Positions 23,467 to 35,960 of a stretch of 64,000 nt of DNA are shown piece by piece. This DNA is from Gnetum montanum. Taxonomy: Eukaryota; Streptophyta; Gnetopsida; Gnetales; Gnetaceae. The stretch is from the NCBI GenBank assembly GCA_015680685.1, contig MNCI01028261.1:67085-131084 (forward strand), given 5' to 3'. Under the pieces are notes generated by a model. That model was given only the letters and a program-made list of their open reading frames with translations, did no database searches and had not been told where the DNA came from. How positions within the stretch are numbered: position 1 is the first letter of the stretch; every line of letters begins with the position of its first letter. The position numbers were made by a program, and so were the translations under genes.

Positions 23467-25500
23467 ATGTCTCTCTCACACAGAAGTGACAATGCACTAT
23501 ATAGCAAATGCATTCATTGAAGAAATAACAAGATATATGATGAAGGAAATTGGAGTGACCAACTTTATGTATGGATTTCTTATGTTCATGACCATCTTAA
23601 CAACACTCAAAGACTACATTCACCTAAGATAGAAAATCTTGAAGGAGATGATGCAAGTCCTAAACTAGGGGAGGCCCAAGCCTAAGACCTCCTCAAAACC
23701 CAAAAATGATGAATCAAAGGACCTTGAAGAACATCATAGTAACCATGGAAAACCTTTCAATTCCTCATCTTCCTCTTCCCCTTCAAGGTCTAGTTCTAAT
23801 AAAGATGAACATAGGTGTAGAGATAAAGTTCCATTAAAGGGTTAGAATAAAAGTAAAAATTGAACCCACAGACACACTCGAGGTCATCAACATGAACACA
23901 AGTCCAATTATCACCATCAACCAAATAGAAGTTTCAATCACAACTTGTCTGATGATGATGAATCCTTCTTGGCCACTATGAGCATGATGAAGATAACAAA
24001 GGCTGTTAAGATATCTCACAGGCATCACAAAGAGAGTTGCCTACCTAGGCTTCATATGAATAATATCCCTAAATTTGCAAGAGGCTATGTTTCAAATCCA
24101 TAACATCATGTACAAGCCTTCTAGGATGTGTGTATCTGTTACAATGTTGAAAGTGGATAGAAAATGCTTAAGCTCTTTCCTAGGACACTAATCAATAGAC
24201 CTGGAGTATGGTATAGATCATTGAGACCAAGTTCAATCTGACAGTGGTCAACCAGGTTGGAACTTTTCAACAAGAAATACCAAACCTATGTGAGGGTGTT
24301 CAACTTGAGGAGACAAAACCAAGAATGAAAGCAAGAACAACATGAACCCTTGGACATGGACTTAGATAGATATTATTCCCTATTGAATAGATGCCTAGGT
24401 CATGGTTTCTCCAAGGAAAGGAAACTTTTCCACATCATAGATGGGCTTCGTAATGAAACAAGGGAGACCCTTGGGATGTATACCCCAAGGCAATTATATG
24501 AGCTCCAAGCCCATTAGATTCAAGAGCTAATCAAGCATGTGGCAAAAGAAGGAGATATATGAAAATAGGAGAATGTTGAGAAATATCAGTGGAACCCAAC
24601 TCTTCAATAGAAGGAGGTCTAGATCTATGGTAAAGAGAATGAAACTACTCTTGATAAGGTGATTCCATAACAAACCTAGCCAATACAGAAGTCTATTGAT
24701 GAACTTGAACCAAAGTTTAATAGGATGTCCAATTGTGTATATGAAAATGTTGAAACTCTCATTGAGATGGTTGAGGAGAGGATCATGCAAAATAAGCCAA
24801 GCGATCACAATAAACAAAGGATATAGAACCAAGAAACAACTAAGAACAATTTTTGGAAAATGGAAAAAATAGGTAAAGGAAATGAGGCTATAGACTAAAC
24901 CACAAATAATGATAATGGATGTGACATTTGCATATATGATCATCTGAAGGGCCATTTCCTAGTCTTGTTGCATCTACATGAGTATTAGGCAAGTACATTA
25001 AATCCAAATTTTGTACAATAGCACATGCCCAGGAGATTTCCTCTCCCACAAGGTAATTATATATATTCCCACAACCAACCGTACCATCATAGGGGGACTT
25101 ATTACCAGCCTCAACATGGTCATCAACTGTAGTGGCAACAATCACAATCATGGGGGAGGATACCACCAAATTAGCCCTATCATTCCTATCCATTGAACCC
25201 ACATGGATAATATGTTCAACACACTATTTCTCCAACTAGTTCTACATCCTCTACCTCAAATCACAACTACCACTCTCCCAAGTACCATCAACCCATGACA
25301 TCCCTTGAAGGATCACCACCTTGCACCTCTTACCACCCATCCTACCCTTGATATTCTCATACTTCACCTCATTATATTCCATCACCAATGACACAATAAG
25401 GTTTAGCACCATAATACCAACAAAAAAATGCCACTTGTGCTGCAAATGTGTAGAGACATGATAATACTATTGGGTCCTAACTGCAATAGAGAAAATGTCC
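23467..25500 (+). pseudogene. gag: gag of element 4
   Basis: Starts MSLSHRSDNALYSKCIH and runs, with stops and small shifts, through a Ser-rich segment (FNSSSSSSPSRSSSNKDE), a His-rich basic segment (THRHTRGHQHEHKSNYHHQ), and the marker MNNIPKFARGY shared with element 6. The retrotrans_gag core (~24100-24500) includes LFNKKYQTYVRVFNLRRQN, EPLDMDLDRYYSLLNRC and FHIIDGLRNETRETLGMY. A zinc-knuckle relic (CDICIYDHLKGHF, ~24920-24960) has its last Cys replaced. A Pro/His/Tyr-rich tail continues into the n gap. It is capsid protein homologous to the gags of elements 5 and 6, inactive through nonsense mutations. Confidence 0.8.
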
Positions 25501-25768
25501 NNNNNNNNNNNNNNNNNNNNNNNNNNNNNNNNNNNNNNNNNNNNNNNNNNNNNNNNNNNNNNNNNNNNNNNNNNNNNNNNNNNNNNNNNNNNNNNNNNNN
25601 NNNNNNNNNNNNNNNNNNNNNNNNNNNNNNNNNNNNNNNNNNNNNNNNNNNNNNNNNNNNNNNNNNNNNNNNNNNNNNNNNNNNNNNNNNNNNNNNNNNN
25701 NNNNNNNNNNNNNNNNNNNNNNNNNNNNNNNNNNNNNNNNNNNNNNNNNNNNNNNNNNNNNNNNNNNN
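25501..25768. other. Assembly gap (268 n)
   Basis: Unresolved bases. The gap lies exactly where protease-RT-integrase would be expected, so whether pol is deleted or merely unassembled cannot be decided here. Confidence 0.95.
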
Positions 25769-26541
25769 CACTTATAAATAAAATGATCATGTTTCCCATT
25801 GAGGTGAGGTTTTTTCTATTGTATTGAGTCATAAGTGACTAATTATTTAGACATTGAGACCACAACCTCCATCCACCCATTCCATTAATAAGGTTCCTGC
25901 CCTAGTCATAATGAAAATCTTTTCCATCATCTAACCTAATAATAAATCTATAATCATTGTGTCTAGGTAGAAGAGTATAAAACCAAGGTGAAATGTGCAA
26001 TGTGTGGAATCAAGGGGATTTGTGAATTCTCTTTGGCCACTTCTATATGTTCTATCATGTTGCTAAGGTTGTAACCATATCCTTGTAGATCTAACAAAAG
26101 ATGGAAGTAAGGGCAACCTAAAATAGCATTGAATAAGTGTCTACGGGTCCTACTAAAAAGACATGTACCCATGCCTGAAGGTTAGCAGCTTCTTAAAACT
26201 CAAAAAAGAAAAAAAACATGTGTGCCATAAATCATCTCTTCCCTTAGACAAAACGCCAAGTGATGTTACTCCTCGAAACTATGATAGTCTTATACTCATT
26301 TGCCGACATGAAGAAACGTGATTTCAACTTGGTTTGAATCTTAGAAATAAGGGCTCATGATTATTTAACCATTAATAACACACAAGGTTTCATTATGCCC
26401 ATGGTAAGACACTTCATGTCCTAATTTTTGCAATCCTTTTTATAGTCCATCTCATCTCGTTATCTAAGTGATCATAACTTGTGGTTTTGTGAAACATAGA
26501 GTTATTATCTCAAATTGTTGGTTTTAACATGTGTGTGTGGT

Positions 26542-26576
<35 letters not shown>

Positions 26577-26990
26577 GTATGCATTGCATTCAACCCCCGA
26601 TCCACTTATGAAAATTTTTAGATGTGGTTACACAAGGGCATCATAGGCTATAGCCTACTTTGGGGAGGATCCACTTATGTAACTTTTGTGACTTGTACTT
26701 GTTTAACACAACCACATCATTCTTCACCTTCCAAGTGCTTAATTGTTATATTTTATCATTTCCCTTATCCTATAATTGATATTTTCCATAACATCCTTTT
26801 TCTTGTCTCTTCCAAAGCTTTTCACGTTGATGACTCCACCTTCTTCCACATCTTGTGCCTCAAACTAATTTTCCACTTATCCAAAACTATGAACATAACC
26901 TCAAATATTATAATCATTCACAAAGGTTTAGTTTCCATGCTTAGTTGCCCAATTTGGTGCTTATTCATGGACTTTGACATCGACTACCTA
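25769..26990 (+). other. Spacer of element 4 between gap and third ORF
   Basis: Non-coding by eye. Its partial likeness to the post-pol spacers of elements 5 and 6 is in position and composition more than in sequence. It contains a (GT)n microsatellite at ~26531-26572. The 126-codon open frame at 26622-27002 shows no recognisable domain. Confidence 0.5.
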
Positions 26991-27060
26991 ACATCGGGTT
27001 AGATACGAGGAGAAATACCCAATGTTGGGTCACTTAAACCTATATATATATATATATGAC
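26991..27060 (+). promoter_or_regulatory. Candidate internal promoter before third ORF (element 4)
   Basis: aaatacccaatgttgg at 27013-27028 is identical in 16 of 16 bases to the U3 motif at 22508-22523. acatcggg at 26991 is the reverse complement of the second U3 motif. A TATA run (tatatatatatatatatat) begins at 27041, 12 bp after the motif. It lies ~550 bp before the ATG of the third ORF. Function inferred. Confidence 0.6.
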
Positions 27061-27606
27061 CCTTGTAGTGCCCAAACTTCATTCTCATAATTTGCAACTA
27101 AGGGAGTTATTAAAATTTTCTCTTGTGACTTCAAGCTCTGTGCATGCAGTTTCCACTTATGATATTTAGCTTTCTTCCACTCTTATTTCCATGCTATTTA
27201 AACCTATCTAAACCTAAAGTGTTCAACTTAGTTATGGGGGGATGCTTGCATGTGAAACTTATGCCAATTTTCTAAAATTTGCTATCACCCAGAAGGTATT
27301 ATAAGGGTAACAAAGTTAGAACCTTAGGTGTTATAATGATAAATCAATTATATTAATGTCATACACCTTAATTTTTCCACCCAAGCGACAATAATCATCA
27401 TAACAAGCCATACATAAGGAAAAAGTAATCAACTATATAAGGTCATACTAGGAGATAGATACTTTTTTGGGGATTTTTCTTGAAAATTTTTCTAACTCTA
27501 CAATCATATGAACTAAGAACTTAATGAACTAAGGCAATGAGTAAGGTATACTAATCAATGATAAAGAATACAACCTTAGTAACACTTGATCTTTGCTTGA
27601 TTATAT
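27061..27606 (+). other. Leader region upstream of third ORF (element 4)
   Basis: AT-rich, non-coding. Would be the 5' untranslated leader if the internal promoter is used. Confidence 0.4.
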
Positions 27607-30340
27607 ATGGCCCCAAAAAGAGGAGCACAAGAAGAACCTTCATAGAGGACACCCAAATGCCCACAAGGTGGTAGGAGACAACAAGGTGAGTTAGCAAAAC
27701 ATGCAAAGTAGGAAGCCCAATCTTTTAACATCCATTAAGAGCTTCCTATCACTAGATAGTTGGTCCAAGGAGAGTCCATCAAACCACCAGCTCCCATGCA
27801 GGGACAACATCTCATGTTGCTCCCTGACTATCTTGTAGCCATTCAAGAAAAGTCCATGTTGACCATGGTCATCGTACTTTGGAACATTTATGAAATTTTC
27901 CCCAAAAGCAGTTCGAACACAACTTAAGGCGTCACCTCTGTGGCCCATTCTTTCAAACAATGGTAAGTGGTACCTTGGCAAGGCTTATCAATTATGGCAC
28001 AACAAAGATGAGGGCACCACTATTAACATTTATGGGGTTAATGTCTCTTTCTTAGTTAAGGCAATTATAGTAGCTATGAATTTGTCAAATGAAGGGGCTA
28101 AGGTAGCCCATCTGTCCACTAGATCTAACCCCAATACCAAAACACTATGGCTAAAACAAGCATACGGCAAACAAGATAAAGCATATAATGAACTAACCTT
28201 GGAAGAGAAGACATAATTCAAGATTGGTACATACCACCTATTTCCCACCAAAGGGCTGAACTGACTTTCAACATATGAAGCCAAGTGAAGTGCTATCTTA
28301 ATGGAAAAATTTGTGACCAATCTTCATCAATTCTACTTCACTAAAATTCAATGGTGGTTCGAAGAGAAAGAGGCAAGGAAGCCAACACTCCCATTTCCTT
28401 GCCTAATTAGGAAGCTATGAAAATGCACTGAAATCCTAGGATAAATGAATGATAGCCCTAGGAAGGCTCAAAACACCTCCTTCCCCAAACTCCTCAAACA
28501 TGCAACATCAAGGAAAGATCTTGGTGAAGAACAAGAACTAGAGAAGGAAGAAAAGCCAAAAATAGAAAAACAACATGAGCCTAAAAAACACCTAGAAACA
28601 CAAGCATCATTGTTGCCACTACAAGATTACAAGCCTACAATGAGCCATCTCTAGAAAATTTCTAAAGCTATTAGTTGGGAAAGCAAGGATGAGTCTAATC
28701 TCTTCAGAGTAATTGGTGATGTTGTATAGCCCACTCTTTCAGCTGATCCAACTAGGGGAAAGATCTCATTATAGTTAGGAAAAAGATCCCAATGCTCCAA
28801 GAAAATCTCTAAGAATGCCACATTCTTCTAGGTGATGCAACATCAAGATGTAGTAGGTGTAGTAGAAGTGATAATAGATCATATTAAAGAATCATTCAAC
28901 ATGCCTACTGTGCCCCTAGTAGATCTTAATAGGACCAAAGATGCATAGTTGCTAGCTAGAACTTCAATGACTCCTACAGGGCATGAGGATGTCTTGGATT
29001 GATTGCTACAAATAGGGTAAGTAATGACCACTTTTTTGACATCCCCAACGATGTCACTACAACATAGTCAAACCTCATCATTGCTAAGGGAAAGTTTGTT
29101 ATGCCTGAAGTTAGGGAAAAGCATACATAAGTAGAAGTACAAAGGTTACAATAAGAGTTGGCCACCTTGAGAGCTAAATGATGGGATCTTGCCCATTTTA
29201 TTGCACTTGACAAACTAGAGCAATTTAGGATAAAGCAACTAGCGAAGCTGACTAAGGAGAGTGCATCTACAAAACCAGAAAAAGAGAAAGTGGTCTAGAA
29301 TGCCTTTGCTACTAATGCACAATCCCATACTTATGAAAAGGCATTGACCATAGCATAAGAAGAAAACAAGCAACTTGCCGCTGAGAATTCAAGGTTGACC
29401 ATAGTCAAAAAGCAAAAGAACATCCTTGAGGAGAGCGTCCACTAGTTAAGAGAACAACTAGTGAGGATCAACCATGACATCAATAGATTTGCCAAAGAAA
29501 ATAGAACCCTCTCAATAAAGGTGGTCCACATGATTCAACAAAATTTAGTAATAGAAATTAGCACATGGAAAAATAAGGTCAAGAAGCACAAAAATTTGAA
29601 AGAACACTTCTATGACCAAGTAGGCATGTATAAACAAATAAATGAAAAATAGATCTAGATGGCTAAAGCTTGCATTGGGTCCTTGTCAGCACAAAATCCT
29701 AAGTGGCAACCAATCCTAGATAGTTATGCTTTGGTCCACTAGGTGGAAGTAAAGAATAAAGACTTGCAAATCAAAGATTTGAAGGAATACATGGCATTGG
29801 CTAACCTCAAATATGTCAACCTTACCATATTAATAGTAGGCCAACCTCGCAGTGAGTTGGAGAAGCAAGTAGCAATCACTTATGCATTATATCAAAAAGA
29901 GGTTGCAGATAGAAAAGATGCTTTGCAAAAGCTCCATATAGAAAACACAGAATTGAAAGTGGTTAAAGCTAGCTACTAAGGAGAAAAGGATGTTGCCTCA
30001 AACCTAGCTAAAAGATTAATAGATTATGAATAACTCAAAGTAAAAGCTAGGACCTTTGAGGAGGAATGACGATAATTTACAGCTTGGTATGTAAAAGCCA
30101 ATCAAATGTTTCTATAGCTACCATGCCCTTGGGATGTACCAACACTGACACACATCAATTTAGCAACCTAGATAGTACATGACCTAAGAATGAAAGAGGA
30201 AAAGTTGCAAGCATTGCTTAATCATTATAAATTTTCAAAGCCTGGTGACAAAGGGAAGCAACCAATGGAGGAGCCAATATTGTCTGGTAATCTTGTGTTC
30301 CATTTTTTATACTACACCACTGTGGCATGTAAGAGTTAAT
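27607..30340 (+). pseudogene. Third ORF of element 4 (PF20167-like plus coiled coil)
   Basis: Starts MAPKRGAQEEPS, then is broken by stops and shifts. The N-terminal domain (27890-28430) retains LKASPLWPILSNNGKWYLGK, INIYGVNVSFLVKAIIVAMN and RKPTLPFPCLIRKL, homologous to the third ORFs of elements 5 and 6. It is reminiscent of the plant domain called 'putative plant transposon protein' (PF20167), a recollection that was not searched. A Glu/Lys-rich linker (EEQELEKEEKPKIEKQHEPK) and long helical, coiled-coil-like segments follow (29461-29979, e.g. RSELEKQVAITYALYQKEVA). The end near 30340 is uncertain. Role unknown: not an enzyme I can name, no clear membrane segment, so an envelope role is not supported. 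Confidence 0.65.
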
Positions 30341-30443
30341 TATTTTGGTTGTTGTTTAAGTTAGTTAATAATCTCATACCTTCCCAATATCTTGTAAAGA
30401 ACTTGTTCCTCATTTTGTCTGACTCGAGGACAAGTTTTCATTC

Positions 30444-30456
30444 AGTCATGGGGGTA
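30444..30456 (+). promoter_or_regulatory. Element 4 polypurine tract
   Basis: cagtcatgggggta immediately before the 3' LTR. Elements 5 and 6 have the same context (tcagtcatggaggta and tcagtcgtgggggta), preceded in all three by a conserved 'gacaagttttcatt'-like stretch. Confidence 0.75.
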
Positions 30457-31332
30457 TGATGAGTCATCATCTATCAAGCCCCAATATCAAATATCCAATG
30501 TCAAAGCCCCAATATCAGATACCCGATGTTAAAGCCAAGAAGAAATGTCAAATATTTGATGTTGTCTCCTCCATGCATGCCTATAAATATAGCACTTGGG
30601 TGAATGGAGAAGATAGCAATAGAGTTTTAGTTTTAGTTCTTAGTTTTTGTTAGTCTTTCTTGGTCCTATTATTCCCAATGCATGCCCACAGTATGCTATT
30701 TGTAATCGTATGAAACCTTTGTTCTAGTGTAACGTACTTGGACATGTTACACAACTGGAAAGAAAGATCAAGATTACTTTCATCATTGTAGCATCACTTA
30801 GATTATTATTGCTTTTAATTATTAATTATTTACTGATTCCGTTAGTTAACATTTACATTTATTGCTATTTACTAGTCCTATCATTAAGCGAAATGTGTAC
30901 ACCTTAATCATGAGCATTTAAGTGTAAGTACATGGTAATCTAGCAGTGCAGTATTTGGCACACCCAGTGACATATGCTTGGCAGTCCCAGAAGTAGTCAC
31001 ACAAAGTCCAAGATAATTACAAATGATTAAGAGTGGATTTCGATCACACGTAAGCTAATTTATATCTTGTTTTCCATTGTTTATTTTCTTAATTAATTTA
31101 CCTCTTTATTTTCATTAGGAGCAAGGTAGAATTAGACAACATCACATGCCTCACTTTGGACTAAACCATACATGACAAAGCTACCACTAGTCCAAGTGGG
31201 AAGACAACAAACTAGAATTAGAGCATAACAATCTAGATACCACAACTAGTCCCATCCACAGAATTTGACCGGCTCGTGTGTGAACATTTGTGATTTATAT
31301 CATTGGGCATAGAGGTACCTCAATGCTCATCA
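30457..31332 (+). repeat. Element 4, 3' LTR
   Basis: Full partner of 22476-23341. TATAAATA is at 30582-30589 and ends ...gctcatca. Two U3 motif copies are present in altered form (aaatatccaatgtc, agatacccgatgtt). Confidence 0.9.
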
Positions 31333-31430
31333 ACTATGTATTCAAGAAAGAAGCATAGGATTATGACTATGTATTTGAGTAGGAAGCATAATATTGAAAA
31401 TGTGTTTCAAAGTAGGAAGCACTAGATTTG
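31333..31430 (+). repeat. 33-bp minisatellite, right part
   Basis: tgtattcaagaaagaagcat / tgtatttgagtaggaagcat / tttcaaagtaggaagcacta: continuation of the series at 22270-22475, displaced by element 4. 31333-31337 is the duplicated target actat. Confidence 0.75.
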
Positions 31431-31798
31431 GACCAAGGAATAAGTACCGCTAGAAGACTACATCTCTATATCACTACAAGTGTAGGAAAGGTTTGCATGT
31501 GAAGCGAGTATCACTCCAAGTAGAAAGGTTTGTATGGTTTGTATGAAAAAGGACAAATCTTTTCTTCCTTAACTAGGTTGCATGAGCATCTCTAAGCTTC
31601 AATTGGATATCAAGTTGAGTTCAACACTAGTACTTTATGGTGGGTGACCATAGCAATTGAACCTTTTTATCTACAATTATCACATGATTTTTGAGTTCTT
31701 CAATACCATTGATATTCATGATGCTCTTCATGTTTGAAGGTGTGTACAAATAAAGAATTAAGCATTGAGGATGTCACTTCTTTCAAGAAAGGGAGAGT
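31431..31798 (+). other. 3' end of element 2 interior
   Basis: Non-coding; ends with the polypurine tract tcaagaaagggagag (31784-31798) before the 3' LTR. Nothing else recognised. Confidence 0.6.
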
Positions 31799-32123
31799 GT
31801 AGGAGAACCTACATTGTTGGTGGATCAAAGGTTGTTTCCATTTAAAATAGGGACTAGAGGACTGCGAAGATCCTCATGGGTTCCATGCTATCACAACCAT
31901 CACTAAAGAACTATCATTTCCCTAAGTTCTTTATGCACTTCATTACAAGAATATGTAAGCTTGCAAAGAAGCCTTGGCTTTGATGATCAGGCCACTACCC
32001 TTCCCTTTAAGAGCAAGGCTTAGGGCTAGATACATTATGGTAGGAATTTTTCTTAACTCTTATAGAAGAATGATGTCTCTTGTGGTTGTGTGTATTTATT
32101 GTGATCATGCTTGTGTTTGTTAC

Positions 32124-32983
32124 TGATGAGTAGTGAGCAATCCCTACACCCAACCATATGAATTACTAGCATTTACTAAGTGATTCAATTGAATTCTACA
32201 GATTTTAGCTCTCTAAGTATACTCAATCTATGAAGTGAATATTAATGACTTGATTTTTGTCTTTCTAGTTTCACTTGTAAAATCCAAAGGTATGGTTAAG
32301 TATCACTGAGGCACATGATTTTTATCATTTTATCTTTTTCACTAGATTTGCATAAGTGCTAGAAATAAAGTAAAATTGATATTTAATTAATCTAATGACT
32401 ATCTAACCCTTAACTAATCCTACCATAATCATTTGTTCCCACTTTTTGTACACATCCTGAACATGTTGCAACAATACTAGGCTACCAAGCATTAGGTGCT
32501 ACTGGGATTACCAAGTGTAATGTATGCTCGAAGTGGTTGTACTTATGTTAGTCATTTAATCAATATTAATTACTTAATTAAAATTTATTAAATTCAAGTG
32601 CATGAATAATAAATGCATAAGGAAAATATTAGTTTATTCTAAGTACTACAAGGTTTGATAAAAAAAGCTCATCTTTATTACCATTCACACTAAGGTGCTT
32701 AGATACATCGATGCTTGAATAAAGATCTATACACTTCTTTGACTCTTACTGTGGGCACTTAAAAAATATTCTAGGTATAGAGAAAAAAACTACAAGAGCT
32801 TCACTAGAACTAATGGAAGAATTACCATAAATGTGGTGGGTAGGTGCATATTTATAGGCGATGACAAGATGCCATGTCGATGGGTACTCGTCAACGTAAA
32901 AAATCCTACATCGACAAGATCCCATTGATGGGGTCGCATTGATGGCATCCCATCAACGTAAACCAATGATGCATGATTCATCA
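32124..32983 (-). repeat. Element 5, 3' LTR
   Basis: In element orientation it starts tgatgaatcatgcatcattgg and ends ...ctcatca. U3 carries several 'atcratgggatc' motifs. TATAAATA is at 32849-32856 (minus). Confidence 0.9.
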
Positions 32984-33243
32984 TACCTCCATGACTAAAT
33001 GAAAACTTGTCTTCAAGTGAAAAAAGAAAGGAATGATTTCTTTATTAAATTTTAGGAAGGTATGTGACTATTGACTAAATTAATTAACACACAAGCAAAC
33101 AAACAAATAACTCACTGACACTAAGTGCCCAAGTGTACGAATTTACAATCATTAAAAATTGGGTATTTATGACAAAAAAATTGAACAGCATGACAAAAAT
33201 TAATAACACAACCCCTTCGGTGGCTTGAAAATAAGAAAAAAGA
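32984..33243 (-). promoter_or_regulatory. Element 5 polypurine tract and 3' untranslated region
   Basis: The tract catggaggta lies next to the LTR (minus strand, 32984-32993), preceded by 'gacaagttttcattta'. The rest is short non-coding sequence after the third ORF's stop at 33244-33246. Confidence 0.65.
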
Positions 33244-35960
33244 TCAAACAATCCTAGGTAGTGGAGGTTCCTAAGGTGTCAAAGAACCTTCTCTAGCTTT
33301 CAAAGCACATGATGATTGTTGAAAAGGCTATGGTTGTGGTTGTCTTGCTATAGTTGCAACTGTTGATAGAAGATGGAAGGCATTCAACAATGCCTTCATC
33401 TTCTCCTCCTTACTCTAGGGATCATTCACTATCCACGCTACTTCACCAATGTGGACTAGAATGAGAATATCCCATGGATAGGGCATTGTAGGGAATAGCT
33501 CCTTCATGTTGATGAACTAGGCTACAAATTACTTTCATTCCACATGAAACACTTTAACAATGTTTTACAACTCCTAGTATTCATTCAATCTCTTGGCTAG
33601 GTTCTCAACAATTGATCTTTGATCAGTGAATCACTCCCTAAGAACGTGGAGTTCAACATTTACAACCCCAAGCTTCTGCTTGATGTCTTTATGGTATTCA
33701 AACTTGACCTTGTATAATAAGTACGAGCTAGCCACCTACTTCTCCAACTCTAACTGTGACCTTTTGGAAGTTAGCATTCCCAAGTTTGCATATTGGAGGT
33801 TGGCAAGCTCCATGTACTTTATCATTTTCTCGATCTGTAGCTCCTTCATGGGAATTTTTACTTTGTTGTATTCATTTAGTCCATCAAAGATGGGCTACCA
33901 AATATTGCCTTCTTGCTGGAGTTGTTGGAGAGCCTCATTTACCTTTACCTTCACTAATTGAATATGTTTTTCATTCATTTCCTTCTACAAACCAACTTGG
34001 TCCTTGTAATGATTCTAGACCCTCTCAAATTTGAGGGCCTTGTTCTTCAAGGTAGAAATCTCTATTGCAGATTTCTAGTGAAGGGCACATACATTCTCCA
34101 TCAAGAGATTTCTATTTCCTACTACCGACCTTCTCAATTTAGTGTTTACCTTAATAAGCTACTCCTACTATTGATGGATGAATTCAGATATTTGTTACTT
34201 CTACACATTAACATTTTGCAAGCAATGATTTTCAGCAATCATAGTTTCATTCTCTTGGTGAGTCTAGACCAAGCCCTTCTAAATGTTGTACATTGTGGTA
34301 TTGCCAAGAATTGGTCAAAGACTGCTGACTCCTTGACATACTCAGCCTTTTTGAGTTTGGAACTAAGCTATTAGAAAGATTCATCTCACATAACTGCTTG
34401 GCTGAGTATCATGGGATCAATGAGGTAGGCTCTACGTTCAGCAACCTTTGCAACCAAGCATTGGTTTTCTACTTTGGATATTTTGAGTTTCCCCTCCAAT
34501 GTGATGCACTTGTCCCTTACCTTGAGTAGCTCTGATTAGTTAGCATTAATGGCATCTAGAATATCAAACACATCTACAATTGGTTGCCCAATTCACACCA
34601 GTTGGTCTAGCAATTCCTCATGCTGGTCTATACTTAATCTCCCACTTATAGTTTCAATGAATGTCTACACACCTCTAAGTGTAGCAATGTCTAGCACAGA
34701 CACTACTGAAGCATTAAGGGCCTCAGCAACTCGATCAACAACCACTTTTTCCACTAGTTCCTACCCTTGATGTTGCATCACTAGGATAGTAGCCCCCTCA
34801 CCCTCCTCCAAACACATCAAAAAGGTACAAGCGTTTCCAAAGATTTTTGGGAATTGCTGCTATTGCAAGAGTAACACCATTACCTCTCAACCACTTGAAT
34901 TCAACCTTGTAGGCACCTACATTCATTGCATAGAAAACATTGATGCACCATCTTCCATTTGACTTATGGTTTATGCCACTTTGTTGAGGTGGCTCATGAC
35001 TAGTTGGTACATAGATGGAACATCATTACTCACTCCTGCCTACTATTGCTATAGGAGTTGCTCATGGAATTCAGCATGCACTCAATGATACTACAGGCCT
35101 CCAAAATTATTTTATGAATGGATGGTTGAGGTGGTGGTTTCTACTCCTCTTCCTAGAATACCTTTGCAAGCACTTTATCTTTCATCATCTCCACCCAAGA
35201 AGCAAATGGAGCATGATGAACTACATCATTTGTGTAGTAGGCTATGCCTTTCCTCTTATACAATTTTATGATAAGGCATGGGAAGGGAAGTACCTTCCTT
35301 CCACATTCATTCTCCTTGAGGCACTTCTCTATTTTAACATAGATTATTTGTGGAAGGTTGATAGGGAATCTTCTGCTCAAAGAGGCACACACACAAGAAG
35401 AAAAAGCTATGATCTTGTTGGGCCTCACTGTTGGGTTTAAGTGAAATGCCATGATTTTGAAATAAGCACATTCTATTGTCATGAACACACGAAATTCTTT
35501 GTGGTCCACTCCATAGCACCACTATGCCATTCTTTCTTGATGCTTGGATCTACCTATGTTGGGATTTCAACTAGAGTGATCACAATTTCAAGCAACCCAA
35601 GGACCTAAGAGATTACTTTCACTGAGTAGGACATAGTTATGTTCTTCATTGTAACCATGGCACCAACCTACCTATTATTTTAGAAAAGATATGTCTCCCC
35701 CATGTACCACTTCCCACTAGAAGTGATCATGGGCCACATGGAAGAGTTTTGAAGTTGTCTCTTGACTTCTAGGGGAGAAAACTCCAAGAAGATTCCAAAG
35801 TTTAGCTCCACTTTGGACTCCTCTTGAAGAGGTCCTATTGCATGGGTTTCCACTACCTACTCTTGGGGCTGTTCTTGGCACCTTCTAGTTCTTGGCCATT
35901 TGTTCCTTAGCTGGGACAGTCCTCCCTTCTATTATTTCTTTTCCTTTAGTGCCAACTATG
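33244..35960 (-). pseudogene. Third ORF of element 5 (PF20167-like plus coiled coil)
   Basis: Minus strand. The N-terminal domain (~35850-35160) shows ELNFGIFLEFSPLEVKRQL, SSMWPMITSSGKWYMGETY and GRKVLPFPCLIIKLYKRKG, aligning with the third ORF of element 6 over its length. The C-terminal half (34700-33400) is helical and coiled-coil-like but heavily interrupted by stops. It ends with EEKMKALLNAFHLLSTVA (near 33410) and a TGA at 33244, mirroring the C terminus in element 6. It is separated from integrase by ~2 kb, with its own candidate promoter at 36366-36445. The start codon is not certain. Inactive. Confidence 0.7.

Larger units (their letters stand above)
22476..31332 (+). mobile_element. 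Element 4: Athila-like element with third ORF, pol lost
   Basis: LTRs 22476-23341 and 30457-31332 (~870 bp) are flanked by exact actat duplications (22471-22475 and 31333-31337). An Asp-tRNA-type primer site and a purine tract catgggggta support plus orientation. The interior has gag, an assembly gap, a spacer, an internal TATA region and a third ORF. Protease, RT and integrase are not seen; the gap has only 268 n, but its true length is unknown. Nested in the interior of element 2. Confidence 0.9.

Noticed and set aside
24527-24955. 142-codon hydrophobic minus-strand frame, membrane-like
   Set aside because: Antisense to the gag of element 4; hydrophobicity comes from reading a Glu/Lys-rich sense strand backwards.
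25403-25832. Open frames of 110-122 codons across the gap
   Set aside because: They consist mainly of unknown residues from the n run.
26622-27002. 126-codon plus-strand frame in the element 4 spacer
   Set aside because: Cys/Ile/Phe-rich chance frame overlapping the candidate promoter; no counterpart in elements 5 or 6.
33626-34374. Plus-strand frames of 92-138 codons
   Set aside because: Antisense to the coiled-coil part of the third ORF of element 5; no domain.
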